From positions 3,100,001-3,164,000 of the forward strand of contig JAFEKR010000004.1 of NCBI GenBank assembly GCA_019022495.1: 64,000 bases of DNA, in the 5' to 3' direction. This DNA comes from Epichloe hybrida. Lineage: Eukaryota > Ascomycota > Sordariomycetes > Hypocreales > Clavicipitaceae. Both the position numbers and the translations under genes were made by a program. Shown piece after piece: positions 38,271-52,000 of this stretch. Position 1 is the stretch's first letter. Every line of letters begins with the position of its first letter. The notes below the pieces were generated by a model. The model saw only the letters and a program-made list of their open reading frames with translations, did not search any database and was not told the origin of the DNA.

Positions 38271-41200
38271 AACCCTTACTTACGAGATTTATCTTAGATA
38301 AATAATCTATATATGCTATAAATAAGATAATATAGTTACTAATTCTAACTATTAAATTAGCTATATATAGTAAGTATTATTAGTATTAAAACCCCTAGGG
38401 GGTTAAAAGAAAAGAATAAGGTTAGGGAGCTAAGGGTATAGTTAAGGGTTTAGAAAGGATAGGATAATAATATATAGTAAGGGTAAATATACTTTTAGTG
38501 GCTTATAAGATAAGAAAAAGAGAAAGTAATTTACTCCTTTTAGATAACGCTTATCCCCCCCCCCCTTTAACTAACTAGCTTTATAACTTATTAGATATTA
38601 ATATACTAGTTAGTATCTATATTAGAGTCTATATTAGAGTTATGCGTGGATAGATAGCTAGTTTATAACTTATAGCTATAGTTAATATTAATATATCTTT
38701 ATAAACTAGCTTTAGTGTGTAGTAAGATAATAAGTTACCTAACTTTAGACTAGTAAGTTTGCTAATAGAAAATATTATATATAGCTATATCTAGTAATAG
38801 GGATAGGAAAAGAAGGTATATAAGTAGTAGGTAATATAACTAATTATACGCGTTATGCATATAGGAATATATTAGGGAAGCTAAACTATACCTTAAATAA
38901 ATATACTATCTTAAAATAAGAAGTATATAAGGTTTATTATAGCTACTTTTACTATAAAAGAAGAGCTTTTACCTTTCTATTTATATAATAAAATAAGATT
39001 AATTTAATTACTTCTTTACCTAAAGTTATATACTATATAGTAATACCTATAAGCTTATATAAGGATAAGTAAGGCTATATAAGGTTATTTATAGCTTAGG
39101 TAGGATAGGATATTTTAAAAATATAGGATCTTATTATATTTCTTTTTATAATCCTATTTAACTAAAATATTTATTTATATACTTATAAAGGCTTTAAACT
39201 TAATCTTACCTTATAGGTTTTATAAAGAAAAAAAAAAAAAAAAAGAAAAAAAGTATAGCTATTAAGGAAGTAATAATATATAGGGGCCCTTAGTATTAAG
39301 GGGGTATATAACTTAAGGCCCCTAGAGTAAGAAAAGAGAGAGAGAGAAAGAGAGAGGTAAGTTAACTAAGCTATTAAGGCTATACTATTAAGGCTATACT
39401 ATTTTTATAGTAGTAGTATAAAGATAAAGTATATATATTAACTTACTTTAATTACTATATATTAAAAACTATCTAGCTTATATTAATAAGCTTATACTTA
39501 GTAGCTACCTCCTTATACTAAATATAAAAAGTATTTACTATACTAGTATAGTATAGTAATTTACCTATTAAGCTAAGTATAGTAATTCTTACCTATAACT
39601 TAATATAAATAAATTTTATCTTATTATATAGTATAATACTAAGTAGCTTTAGTAAGTATATTACTAAAGTAATAAGGAAGCTTATAGTAAGGCTATTAGA
39701 AAATATTATACTAAGGTATTTTAAGGATTTTCTAATATTTATTTTTAGTAAGAATAGTAAAGTAAAGAAAATATTAAAAATACTTAATAAGCTTATCTAA
39801 GGAGTAAACTATAGGGGCTAGTAAATATAATAAGTATATATAACTATATACTTATTATATATACTAAGGGCTAAGGATAACTCCTTTAGCTTATCTTTAT
39901 AGTCTTTAAGATATTTCTTTAATATTTTATCTTTACTAAAGATTTAGTAGTAATAATATATATTACTAAGGTCTTATATGCTATTATTTATTATTATAAG
40001 TATCTCCTTAGTATATCTACCTAAATCTAGTATAAAGAGGTAGTAATACTCTTTAGTAAGCTTAAAGAAGCTAGTATTCTTAGACTTAAGTATTAGACTT
40101 AGCTAGGTTATTAAGTGTTTACTTTATATTAACTAAATATATTATACTTATTTTTTTATAAATATATTAGGACTAGATTATACTCTTTAGGTATACCTAG
40201 GATATTAAGACAATCTTACTATAATATAGATAATAATAATGCTAATAAGGCTAGTAGTAATAAGGAGCGTAATACTACTAGTTTATAACTAAATAAAATA
40301 AGTAAAGGTAAGTATACTAGCTACTAGTACACTAGATATAATAATTCTTACTATAGCTAAATTATAAGTAATATTAGCTAGGAGGGTCTAATAACTTGTA
40401 AGAAAACCTTTTCTATAGTAAGGGTATATTATTTAAGTTAATAGGCTTTAAGGTAGTAAATAAATCTTTTATGTGTTTATATGTTTATATGTTTATATGC
40501 TTATATGTTAGTATATTTTACGTATTTATATATGTTTACGTAGTATTAGATTTTGCTATAAATTATAATTAAGTTAATAGAATATAGTTATATATAAGTA
40601 TAAGTTCTTATATTATAATAGAATCTTCTAAGGCTAAGCTAATAGTTATAGATAGGTAGCTTTGCTTAACTATAAAGATAACTAGTAGCTTACTTAATAT
40701 TAAATTATTAATTACCTTATAGCCCTTTATATTACCTTTCTTACTTAGCTTCTAAGATTTTACCTTATAGCTATAGTGCTTGCTTTCTTAAGTAAAGTAT
40801 TAACCTTATTCCCTATTAGCGCTAAATACTTAGTAAATCATTAGGCCCTAATACGCCTTACATGCCACTTAGCCTAGTAAATATTAGTAAAAAAAAAAAA
40901 AAAAGTTACTATAAGGCTATTTAGAATATACCTCCCTCTAACTAATATAATAGCTTAGTAATACTAGTGTTAATCCTATTCCTATAGCTAATCTATAGTC
41001 CTTAGAGAAATACTTTATTCTTAAATCTTTCTTTAGGCTTAGTAAATAAATTAGTGGCTCTAAGTTAGCATAGAAATCTATATCTATAGTATGCTACTAC
41101 TTTTATTTTACTATTATTATTTAAGTTAGTAATTATAACTTAAAGCTTATTATATATAATAGAATAAGATATACCTAGCTTAGGACCTTAAGTAAACCTG

Positions 41201-44099
41201 TTTTCTCCTTAATATTAAAGCATAAGAATACTATATTTTAAACTATATATAAGAGTTAAGAAACTATATTTATATTTCTAGTACTAGAGGTATCCTAGAG
41301 CTTAATTTATATAAGTAAGTAAGGTTTATTAAGTGTATATATTTTAAAGAGTATCTTTAGAATAGTTACTATCTAAAGCATATCTTTTTTTTAGTAAGTG
41401 CTTAATAGGTAGGGAGTATATTATTTATAAGGTTAGCTTATATTAGGGAAGTAGCTAAATATAGCGCGGCTAATAGAGGGAATTAGGCTAAATTAGATCT
41501 TATATATAGGACTAGGGGGGGCACCTAGAATTACTTACTATAATAATACTATCTATCCTAAGGTATTATCTCTTATAAACAAGAAGTTAAGTTTAATAGG
41601 TTACTATATTAATAATAGAGGGGGTATTAGACTTATCTCCCTCTTCTAACTAAATATGCTCTTTAAGAGGGTTTAACTACTTTATTTATTAAATATAATA
41701 GGCATAAAGGAAGACTAGCTTTAAAGATAATAAGCTATTAAAGCAAAGAGTAAGCATATCTCTTAAGAATAAGTAGTTAGAGTAGTAATATCTAGACTAG
41801 TATTCTATGATTTCTAAAATAAGGTAATTCTAGATTAAAGTAAGGCTAAGTGTAAAGACTTCTTTAGCGTAGCTTAATGGTTATTATCTTAGAATATCTA
41901 GACTACCTAAGTTAGATGCTACCTTCTATGTAAGCTAATAAGAGGGTAGGTAATAATATAAGTCTAGTTAAGTAGCATGCCTAGAAGCTATTATTTTTAA
42001 AGGGGTCTTTTCTCTTAGGTTAGCTAGGAATAAAGTAACACTATATCTTTATATGCTAAGGGGTGTTTATGCTCCTAGTAATTTTAAATAAAGATAACTA
42101 AGGTGTTTTTATATATAGTTTTAGGAGTAAAGAAGTTATAGGTTTATAGAAGTAAATAAGATAAGGCAGAAGGGCATGTAAACATACCTTACCTTAACTT
42201 TACTTTTTATTAAGCTTAGTTACGCTTTTACCCTATATAAATAAAAAAGCTAAGCTTAGCTATATTTCTTACTAAATGCTTTAAATCCGTTCTCTATAAT
42301 ACCTAGCAGTTACTTACCTTCCTATTATTACTAAGTTACTAAGGGCATTAAATTACCTGTAAAAGCCTATAACCCCCCCCCCCCCTTGTATGTGTATTAG
42401 TGGAAAAGGCTAGTTAAGGCCCCCCTTAATTTTAGCTAGGCTCCTAAATAGCTTTTACTAGCTAGCATATAGCTATTTGCTAAGTGGTAGCTATAAATAA
42501 AGGCTATAGCACTTAACTATTATACTAGGTACTCTTTTTTTTCTTAACTATAGTAATATTTATCTAAGATATTATTATATTATTAGTGCTTAAGTGCCTT
42601 GTTACTATAGGATCTAATAAAAAAGGTATTATTACTATTTAGGATATTTATTTAAGGGAGTATAGTTATATATACTATTTACGTACTAGTTATGTAGAAT
42701 ATAATAAGAACCCTCTATCTAAGCCTAAACTCCCCTAGATTAACTATTAATTCCCTAGCTTTATAATTACTACTATCTAAGGAAAATATTTAAAGCACTA
42801 TATCTAGTATATAAGGGGTAGTAATACTTATAATATAGTAAGTATACTATCCTTACTTTGGTTTTTAGGTACTTAACTATATATATATTTTTTTTTTCTT
42901 AGGTAATACTTACTATAAATAGTAATTTTCTTAATCTTTTATTTATCCTTAATTAGGTATAGGAACTTATAGACGCTATTAGTAATTAGGACACGGAGAT
43001 AATAACCCGGCAGACTATGTGTTCTTAGAGGCTACTTACTGCTATTTTAGCACTTATTACTTAAACCTTATTTTAGGGTTTAACTATATAAACATAGTGT
43101 ATTATATTTTTTTTTAGGTTAACTAGGGCTATAAAGGTTTATTAAGTATTATCTTTTCCTTATATATTCCCTAGGTTATTACTTACTCTATTAGGTAGTA
43201 AGCTATATTAGCTTTATATAATTAGTATATTATTTCTTAGTAGTAACTTTTAGTTATAATGTTTCCTAGCCTTATTCTAGGGATAGTAAGTTAGCTCCTT
43301 CTCTTTTTTTTACTACCTATTTACTAATTTCTTTATAGCCAAACTTTTATAAGTAAATAAATGCTTAGTTAGTAAAGATAACTTTGTGTTTATAGTCTTA
43401 TAACCTAGGATTTATGCCCTAGGGTATAGTAAAACATTGCTTTTTCCTAGTAATATAAGATATAGTCTAGGAGGATAAGGCTAAGGCTAAATATCTTGTT
43501 TAGGGTAGTGTTATTTTAATATATATAAGGGTAACTATAAAGGGGTTTCCCTTAACTCTCCTTACCTTATAAAGGACTTTTTTTTTTCCTTTTTTTTCTT
43601 TTTTTATTATTTAGTAAATAGTCTAATAGTTTATTTATAATTACCTTATATTTTATTACCTATAACTTACTTATATCTTACTATGCTTTTTACCTAGATT
43701 ACTTAGGTAAAAAGCCTAAAATTATACACTAAGTGCCTTATATATCTTTAGCTACTACCTATTAGTTAAATTCCTTCTAGTTTACTAGGTATTTATTGCC
43801 TTAACTTATTCTTTAACTTTAAACTTATTATCTTTATCTTTAAGGTCTAGTAATTAGTATTTCTTTGTTTATAGTATTTTTCCTAGTAATTCCATAGCTC
43901 TAGTAGGCTAATATAGAATATGTTATATAGTTAGCTATACTTATTAGGTAGCGCGCTAAGTTAGTATACTTATCTGCCTACTATATTAAGTACCTAAAAT
44001 AGCCTAGTAAATCTAGGGATAAGCTTTTACTTCTAGTCTTTAAGTCTAATTAGTTATAAGGCTTACTACCTAGGACCTTAACCTCTTATAGGCCTCTCT
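38271..44099. other. RIP-mutated sequence of unrecognised origin
   Basis: No LTR pair, RT motif or gene was identified in this 5.8-kb stretch. Noted landmarks are A runs at about 39230-39247 and 40890-40906, C runs at 38555-38563 and near 42372-42385, and small islands that keep normal dinucleotides, for example 42985-43030. The A runs may be old LINE tails. It is likely decayed transposon DNA. Confidence 0.5.
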
Positions 44100-44860
44100 A
44101 GGATTTTACTAAGGTAATAAAGGGAGATAGTAAAATTTAATCGCAAAGTATAGTTACTATAGTAATATAATAAATTCTACTAGGTAGTAAAGGGAGATAG
44201 TAAAATAAAATCCTAGAAAGTAGCTAGTATAGTAAATAAAAGTAAGTTAAGTAGTCTTAGTACTAAGAATTAATAAGGTATACTATAACTACAGCCTCTC
44301 TAGGATTTTACTAAGGTAGTAAGAGAAAATAGTAAAATAAAATCCTAAAGTATAGTTACTATAGTAATATAGTAAAAGTCTAATTTATAAGCTAGTGTAA
44401 AGCTTATACTAACTTTATATAGTAGTTATATAGGGTAGTAACTTTATACTATTGCTTTACACCTATATAAACTTTACCTAGGGATAACATAAAGTATAAA
44501 GTTTATACTTATTTTTACTAATATTTTACTCTTTTCTTAGTATCTTTTCTTTTTATAAGTATTTACATAGCCCTAGTTAAAAAGATATATTATAAATAAG
44601 GGGGGTTATAGTATTTATATAATTTAGATAAAGTTTTATAAATTTCTATATATCTTAGCTAATAAAAATAGCTAGCGTATTTGCTTATATATATTTTATA
44701 CTTATATAAAGTTTACACTAGCTTATGAATTAGACCTTAAAGGGAGTTCTACTAGGTAGTAAAGGGAGATAGTAAAATTTAATCCTAAAGTATAGTTACT
44801 ATAGTAATAAAGTAAAGGTAAATAGTAAAGTAGCTACTATAGTAAATAAAGGTAAGTTAA
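44100..44860. repeat. Copies of a 75-bp repeat, split by a TIR element
   Basis: Blocks carrying GGATTTTACTA, AGGGAGATAGTAAAAT and CCTAAAGTATAGTTACTATAG occur near 44101-44220, 44301-44377 and 44745-44820. They are the same family as the tandem array at 46763-47291. The element at 44378-44735 interrupts them. Confidence 0.7.
44378..44735. mobile_element. 358-bp MITE-like element with 24-bp terminal inverted repeats
   Basis: The left end (44378-44401) begins GTCTAATTTATAAGC and the reverse complement of the right end (44712-44735) begins GTCTAATTCATAAGC. The 24-bp ends differ at one C/T position. It lies within a 75-bp repeat block. No clear target duplication remains and there is no coding capacity. 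Confidence 0.7.
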
Positions 44861-46762
44861 GTAGTATTAGTACTAGGAATTAGTAAGACTATTATATAGT
44901 AAAATAAGCTTAGTTACTAGTAATACTAATAAAAGTAAATTTAACTCTCTAGATAAAAGGTATTACACTATAGTAATAATTAAATTTAGTTATTAATTAT
45001 TACACTAGCTAGGTATTACTAGTATTTTTTTTAGTTCCTTAAAAATTAGATATATTAGCTATAAGCTTAGCTACTAATAACATAAATAAGAATAGATTTA
45101 GTATCTTAGATAAGAGAATTAACTTACTTCTCATATTATAATATTAGAACTATAAGGTGTATAAGGTAAGCCACTAGGCTAAAAGATACACTAATGCTAG
45201 CTCTTACTTATATTATACCTATAGATTAGCTAGTAACTTATAGGGGGGGTCTTTAACTAATAACTATAGTAAAATTAGCGTAAAACTTATAGCATGTTAT
45301 AATACTTACTGCTCCTAGAGACCTAGGATAACTTATAACCTATTAAATTTATTAGCCCCTTTAAATATATAAAGCTTACTTCTTATATTATAACTTCCTA
45401 TAGCTTTTTAAACTTAGTATAACTTATAACCTATTTAGTTAGCCTCTCTAATGAATTTAACCTAATAATATATAAAGCTAGTATATAATAAGGAATTATA
45501 TAAGTGTGTTATAAAAATATAAAGTAGCCTATAGGCTATAATATATTACTATAATTTATTTTCTTACTATTATTATTTTAAAGTATATACTTTATATAAA
45601 GAAGCATCTTAGGGAACTTAAAACTTAATTCTATTAACTAAATAGACTAACCCTAATAGGTATATGCCTTAAAGACATTAAAGATATTAATAAGCATAGT
45701 AAATAGTTACTTATTAGGGCTAGTGTTACTAGTATATAGGGTTAGGATAATATTTACTAATTTACCTTATATTTTCTTTTAGTAGCTAATATATTTATTT
45801 TTATTATCTTTAACTATAGTAAATATTAACTACCTAATAGCTTATAGTAGTAATAGGTAGTAATTAGTATTAGGAGAGGATATTACGGATTAATTTAATA
45901 TAAGTAAGGGTTTTAATTACGCGCTATTATACTACTACTACTATTAGGATTATATTAATTAAGTTTACTATAATCTTACTCTAAGTCTAATTAAGCTAAA
46001 TTAGTATATATCTTAGGCCCTAGGCTATTATTAGCTATTCTATAGCTTAGATTATTAGCTAAGAACTTATAGGCTATAACTATTTATTAAGTTTATTAAG
46101 AAACTAATAAAACCTTTATTTTTATTTAGCCTATCTAATATATACCTAGTAGGAACCTAAGACCCTTAGCTTAGTTAGGTTTATATATAGTTAAATAGTA
46201 AAATATTTAATTACTAGATAGTATACTAATTATTTATAGTTATTAGAGATCTCTAGCCTAATTATATTAATATATTATTAAAGACACTATTTTATCTCTT
46301 ATTTAGTATATCTTTTAATAGTTATAGAATAAGATATACTATAATATTATAAGTTTAAGTTTTTTATAACTATAGTTTAACTATAATACTACTACTACTA
46401 TTATATATTTATAATCTTAAATAAATTACTAATACTTTATATTATTAAATCTATTTATTTTTAAAGGTATAATATTTTATATTCCCTTTAGGAGCCCTCT
46501 AGGGGCCTTACTAGGGGCTACTTATAGTATACTATTACTTATAGTAGGCCTCCTTCTTTATACCCCCCCCCCCCCTAAAAGCTAGGCCTTTTATATAGTA
46601 CTTAATATATAGTTATATATATAAATATAAGGAATTTAGCTAAGAAAGTAATAGGAAATAGTAAAATAAAATCCTAGAAAGTAACTAATATAGTAAATAA
46701 AAGTAAGTTAAGTAATCTTAGTACTAAGAATTAGTAAAGTATATTATAGCTATAGCCTCTCT
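44861..46762. other. RIP-mutated sequence, nothing identified
   Basis: AT-rich sequence with no recognisable domain, LTR or TIR. A 14-C run lies at about 46563-46576. It sits between two regions of the 75-bp repeat and probably includes degraded copies of it (46640-46740). Confidence 0.45.
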
Positions 46763-47291
46763 AGGATTTTACTAAGGTAATAAAGGAAAATAGTAAAATA
46801 AAATCCTAAAGTATAATTACTATAGTAATATAATAAATAGAATTTTACTAAGTAATAAAGGGAGATAGTAAAATAAAATTCTAAAGTATAGTTATTATAG
46901 TAATATAGTAAATAAAATTTTACTAAGTAATAAAATAAAATAGTAAAATAAAATCCTAAAGTATAGTTACTATAATAATATAGTAAATAGGATTTTACTA
47001 AATAGTAAAGGAAAATAGTAAAATAAAATCCTAAAGTATAATTACTATAGTAATATAGTAAATAGAATTTTACTAAGTAGTAAAGGAAAATAGTAAAATA
47101 AAATCCTAAAGTATAGTTACTATAGTAATATAGTAAATAGTATTTTACTAAGTAATAAAGGAAAATAGTAAAATTTAATTCTAAAGTATAGTTACTATAG
47201 TAATATAATAAATAGGATTTTACTAGGTAATAAAGGAAGATAGTAAAATTTAATTCTAAAGTATATTTACTATAGTAATATAGTAAACTAC
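46763..47291. repeat. 75-bp tandem repeat array, seven units
   Basis: ATTTTAC recurs at 46766, 46842, 46917, 46992, 47067, 47142 and 47217, a spacing of 75-76 bp. Each unit reads through AGTAATAAAGGA, TAGTAAAATAAAATCCTAAA, GTATAGTTACTATAGTAATA and TAGTAAATAG. Units differ mainly by A/G and C/T, so the array probably predates or was targeted by RIP. It is followed by a short TA-microsatellite. Confidence 0.9.
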
Positions 47292-49089
47292 TAGTATATA
47301 TATATAGTATATATAAATATAAATAAGGATATAAATATATATATATTATTTACGCTAGCTAGCTCTATAGATAGCTATTACTAGTACTCCTACTACTAAG
47401 TCAAAAGGGAAAACCCTATACTAGGAAGAAAAACCCCCTTACGTCTGTGTACAGGCCAGCGCTAGCCCTGTGATAGGTCTGTGCTACTTAGTGTGTTTCC
47501 TATTATAGGTGTTTATTACTAGCTTACACTAGCCTTATCTTATTAAAAAGAAAAAAGAAAGGAAAAATATGTAGAATAAGCCCCTTCTAGTCTTATTCTA
47601 GTGCAATAATATATCTATCCTAAGTCTCTCTACTTTAGGCTAGGGTAGAGTGAATCCGGATTCGTAGCGTTAATTCACTTCTTGTTTACTTTTGCGCTAA
47701 CTCTTTTATAGCCTTACTTTTCAGCTATCTCTAGCCTGCCTCTACCTTATATATCTAGTAAAGTCTAAGCACCTAGTTTTATTTAATTAGTATAGGGGGA
47801 GGGTAGTTATAGCCCTAGACTAGTACGGTCCTAGGATAAGATTGCTTATATGTTATTAGATTTGTTAATCACGTTATGCTTTGTTTTTAAGTAAGTTATT
47901 TAAATTATCCCCCCCCCCCCTCTATAGGTATAAAAGAGAGCTCTCCCCCCCCTAGGGTCCTAGTCTCTTTCTTCTCTTTATATTAAACTTCCTATAGGTT
48001 TTTCTTTTCTTTCTAGCTATTTAAGGCTATCCTAGGCTAGGGTTAGGTTATTTGCTAATATTTGCTATAGATTTAGAACAAATCTAGCATAATAGCGCTA
48101 GAAGCTATAAGTACTCTAGTGTTACTGCTTGTCTAACTCTAATCTACCTAGGAATCCTATAAGTATAAGGACTTCCTAAGGAAGTCTATAACTAAGAAGT
48201 AATACGCACAGGTAACGGAAAAGGGTCTATCTATAAGTTATATTTACCTTTATTCTAGGCCTAGTCCGCTGCTAATTTACCTTAGCTTAGTATACTAAGA
48301 GAAGTCTAATGCGTGTCCTACGAGTCTTGTTTAATTTAAGACCTTAGGCATTAGTGCTATCTTATTGTTAGTAGGTTAGCCCTGCTCTAGCTTAGTAATA
48401 GGGCTAACTCACTAGATAGGGGCAGCTACTAACGCGTGTTTTAACTATTAGGTTTAGAACTATTAATACTACTAGGTAATAATTACCTTTATTCTAGCTT
48501 AGTTCTATGTCTAATCTGCTATGTAGCTAAATATATCTAGTAACTAGAATAAGCACTAGTAGTTAGTTAAGACCTAGGCTTCTATAGCTAATAAGGGTGA
48601 GGTAAGTTTACTCTAGCCTAGTGGCAGGTCTATTCTAGCTCTAATATCCTCCTTAATAAACTCTAGAAGGCTTCTAGGACTAGGTTAAGAAGCTCTACGC
48701 TAGTAATTAGGTAAAGAAAAAACAAAGTGCCTTAGCAGCGGGCCTAGACTAGGCTAGTTTCTCTAAGGAATAGCATACTAAGCTTATCTTTTAGCTTACA
48801 TGCCTTAACGCACACGTAGCAGAGACAAACTATCTCCTACTTGCTATTATCCCTACAAAGAGTTATAACTAGGTAGCTATAGGTGTAACCCCCCTCCTAG
48901 AGAAGGAATAAGGTAGTGGCTTAATTTTAGTTTAGAGTAAGGGTAGTAGCGGGCTAGTAGGACTTATAATACCTAGAGTTTATAGTTAAAATTAATCTAA
49001 TAATAGTTCCAAACCTAAATATTCTCTATTATAATTATAAATTATAAAATTAGTCCCTCCCCTAGCCTGCCTCTATGCCTACACTATCT
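47292..49089. other. Less mutated segment of unknown origin
   Basis: Composition is visibly less AT-biased than the surroundings, with intact CA, TG and CG (for example 47440-47500, 47640-47700 and 48750-48860). Frames are still broken by stops, many at positions that read as former Gln or Trp codons. The plus-strand conceptual product is rich in Ser, Pro and Gln with no domain I recognise. It could be the Gag-like part of an unidentified element inserted next to the LINE. Confidence 0.4.
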
Positions 49090-52000
49090 ATTCTATCCCT
49101 TATACTAGATTTATAATTAGGAGGTTTTCTATTTATTAATAAAGTCAGCCCAGGTCCAGAGGTATTCTAAGCTATCTTATAGCTAGCTCCTATGCTAACG
49201 AGTAATATTAGAGTTATCTTATACTAAGGAACCATTTGGCTAAATATTTTGCTTTTTAAGGTTTGTTTAGGGCTAGCCTTACCTCCTATGCGTTAGTAGG
49301 CTATCACTACTAAGGTCACCTGTAGTTGTATTTGCTATAATTAACTAGTACATAGTATTAGTCTTCTATAGCTTAACCGCAGCTATATAGGGGCAAAACC
49401 ACCCTAGGAACCTTTCTTCAGAATAGGAACTTATTTAGGCCTATCTTTCCTATGCGTAGTTAGATAATTATTAAAGAGATATGCTTGTCTATATTAGTGT
49501 GAAATTCCTAGATTTCCTTTAGGTTACAGGAGGGTGGTTAGTCTTTAGTTAGTTCTCTAATACGTTTACTTTAGGCTAGCCTCTCCTTATTATGCTAGTC
49601 CTCCTAACGTTTCTTCTATTCCTTATCTATATTTACGTCTAGCTTATTATTAATAAGTAGGGGTCTTCTCCTATAGTATAGTACATTATAACTAAGTTAG
49701 CTATGGCTTAGATTATCCTTGCTATCCCACTATTAATAATTCTATTTTTAAACCTTTGCTTTATCTTATTTAGGTAGAGGTTAAGGGGGGGGATATAGGT
49801 CTTAACCTCTAGTTATGTAATAGGTGTAGCCTTAAACACCCCTATAATAATCTAGAGGCAGGCTAATTAATTTACTATAAAGCTTTTTACTACTTCTCTT
49901 AGCTTTTCTCCCTTCTTAGTAGGGGTGTAGTAAGCACTTGCTCTATAGGCAAGGATAGGCTAGACTACCTATATATATAAAAGTCTAGTATCTCTAAAGC
50001 TATATCCCTAGGCTAATACTACTAGCTTAGAGAGTGCAAGCTACTACTAGGCTAGCTTGCTCTTAAGGATATTTCTATAAGCGCTCTAGTTAAGTTTTCT
50101 ATTAACCTACACTCCTAGGAATCTATATAATTCTATAGGTGCTATTTCCTTTACTCTAAGTTAGACTCTAGCCTAGGGAGGTCTATAGGACTTACTAAAG
50201 TATATAAGTTTAGTTTTAGCTAGGTTAAACTTAACTCCTACTTACTTTACCTATTTCTTATAAATCTTCTATATAGCCTCTAGTCTCCTCTAGGTCTATA
50301 CTATATTCTTACTAAAGGCTACTATATTTATATTATCTATAAATCCTATAGCTACTATACCTAGAATAGCCTAGAGGTAAATATAAAGCTTTGCTAAGTA
50401 AAGTAAGAAGAGAATTAGGGAGAGGGGTAAACCTTATAGGGTGCTAGCTTTAATTATAAATAGTTTAGAGAGTCCTCTATTAAAGCTAAGCTAGCTTATT
50501 CTATCTATAAGAAAGCTTTATATTACTACTATTAGCTATTATAGGACTCCTATCTTTATAAGTAAGTGTATTAGGTATAGGTAGCTAACTCTATTAAACA
50601 CTAAAGATATATCTATTTACGCTAGTAAGGTAATACTACCCTTACCCTAGGCCTCCCTAATATATTTAATAAGGACTCTTATTATAGTTTCTATTAATCT
50701 ATTTATCCTATTACCTATCTAAAGTTTAGGGAGTAGCCCCTTTACCTTAGTAAAGGCTATAAGTTACTTTGCTATTACTACTTCTATAATCTTTCCTACT
50801 ATATTAAGTAGTAAGATTAGTCTCTATGCATTAGCTCTCCTTATTTCCTTAGTGGTTTTGCTAGGTTTCCTAATTACTACTACCCTTATAGTTTAGAAGT
50901 AGGCTAGGAAGTATCCTATTTCTAGGACTATATTTAAGAGCCTAGCTATAGCATCTTTAGCTAGGTTATCATAGGCTTTAATAAGGCCCGCTAGGAGTTT
51001 ATTATCCCCTAGTGCTTTCTAACTAGCTATATTTACTAGGATATTATTAATCTCCTCTTACCTAAATCATTCTTTGTTTAGTAATAGTGCGTTTTCTAGC
51101 TCTAGGAAGGAGAGGTCTAGTATATATAAGAGGTCTGCCGTTAGCTTAAGGAAGAATCTTTATACTAGTACACTAGCCTTATTATTATGTGTGGTAGCTA
51201 GGTTAGGGTTATTTTCACTTCTTTCTAGCTTAGGGAGTCTAGGGAGCTCTAGGGGGGCCTAGCTTTAAAGCTAGGCCTATCTCTTAAGCCTCCAGACCCC
51301 TCTATCTTTTTCCTATATATTAGCCTTTTATAATACGTCCCTCTATACGTTTCTTTTCTCTTCCCTTATAACGTGTTCTTAGTCCTTATCTGCCTTAGTA
51401 TAGGCTTACTAGTTTGCGTTAGTCCTCTAGTGTCTCTATTATCTCTTAGCTTACCTTGCTTTACTAACTAACTCTTAGGCTTTCCTTAACTACTATGCCT
51501 TTAGGCTAGGGAGTCCCTAGGCCTTCTTTAGGACTACCTTATCTATAATCTATTATAGGCTCGTAATAAGCTATATTACATAGTTATTTATTCCCTCTTT
51601 ATTACATAGGTCTAGCGCGTTCTTAGGCTAGAGTCTAATCACGGCCTTTGCCTTCGCGTGTGGTTAGTTTATAGCTCCCTATATATATCTAAGGACCTAG
51701 GGGATAGCTTCTTACTATTTATTAAAGATGCTAATTAGTTATAGGATATAGTTAGATTTAGGGATATCTTTAGTGCCTTTATAGTAGACTTTAATATCTA
51801 GCGTAGCTTATGCTAGATTAATAGTGCTATCTCTATTATCTTTATATTATCTTATAGGCTTACCCTAGGGTATAATAAGTCTAAGCCTCCACTAGTCTAT
51901 AAACTCTAGTAGTTTATCTACTCTATTGGTTTTCCTATCTAGCTTATCCTAGAGGGGGTGCTTTTAGTTAAAGTTACTTATAAATACGCTTTAGTTATAA

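Noticed and set aside
46763..47291. Regular repeats as a CRISPR array
   Set aside because: Units are contiguous 75-bp tandem copies without distinct spacers, in a eukaryotic RIP-mutated block.
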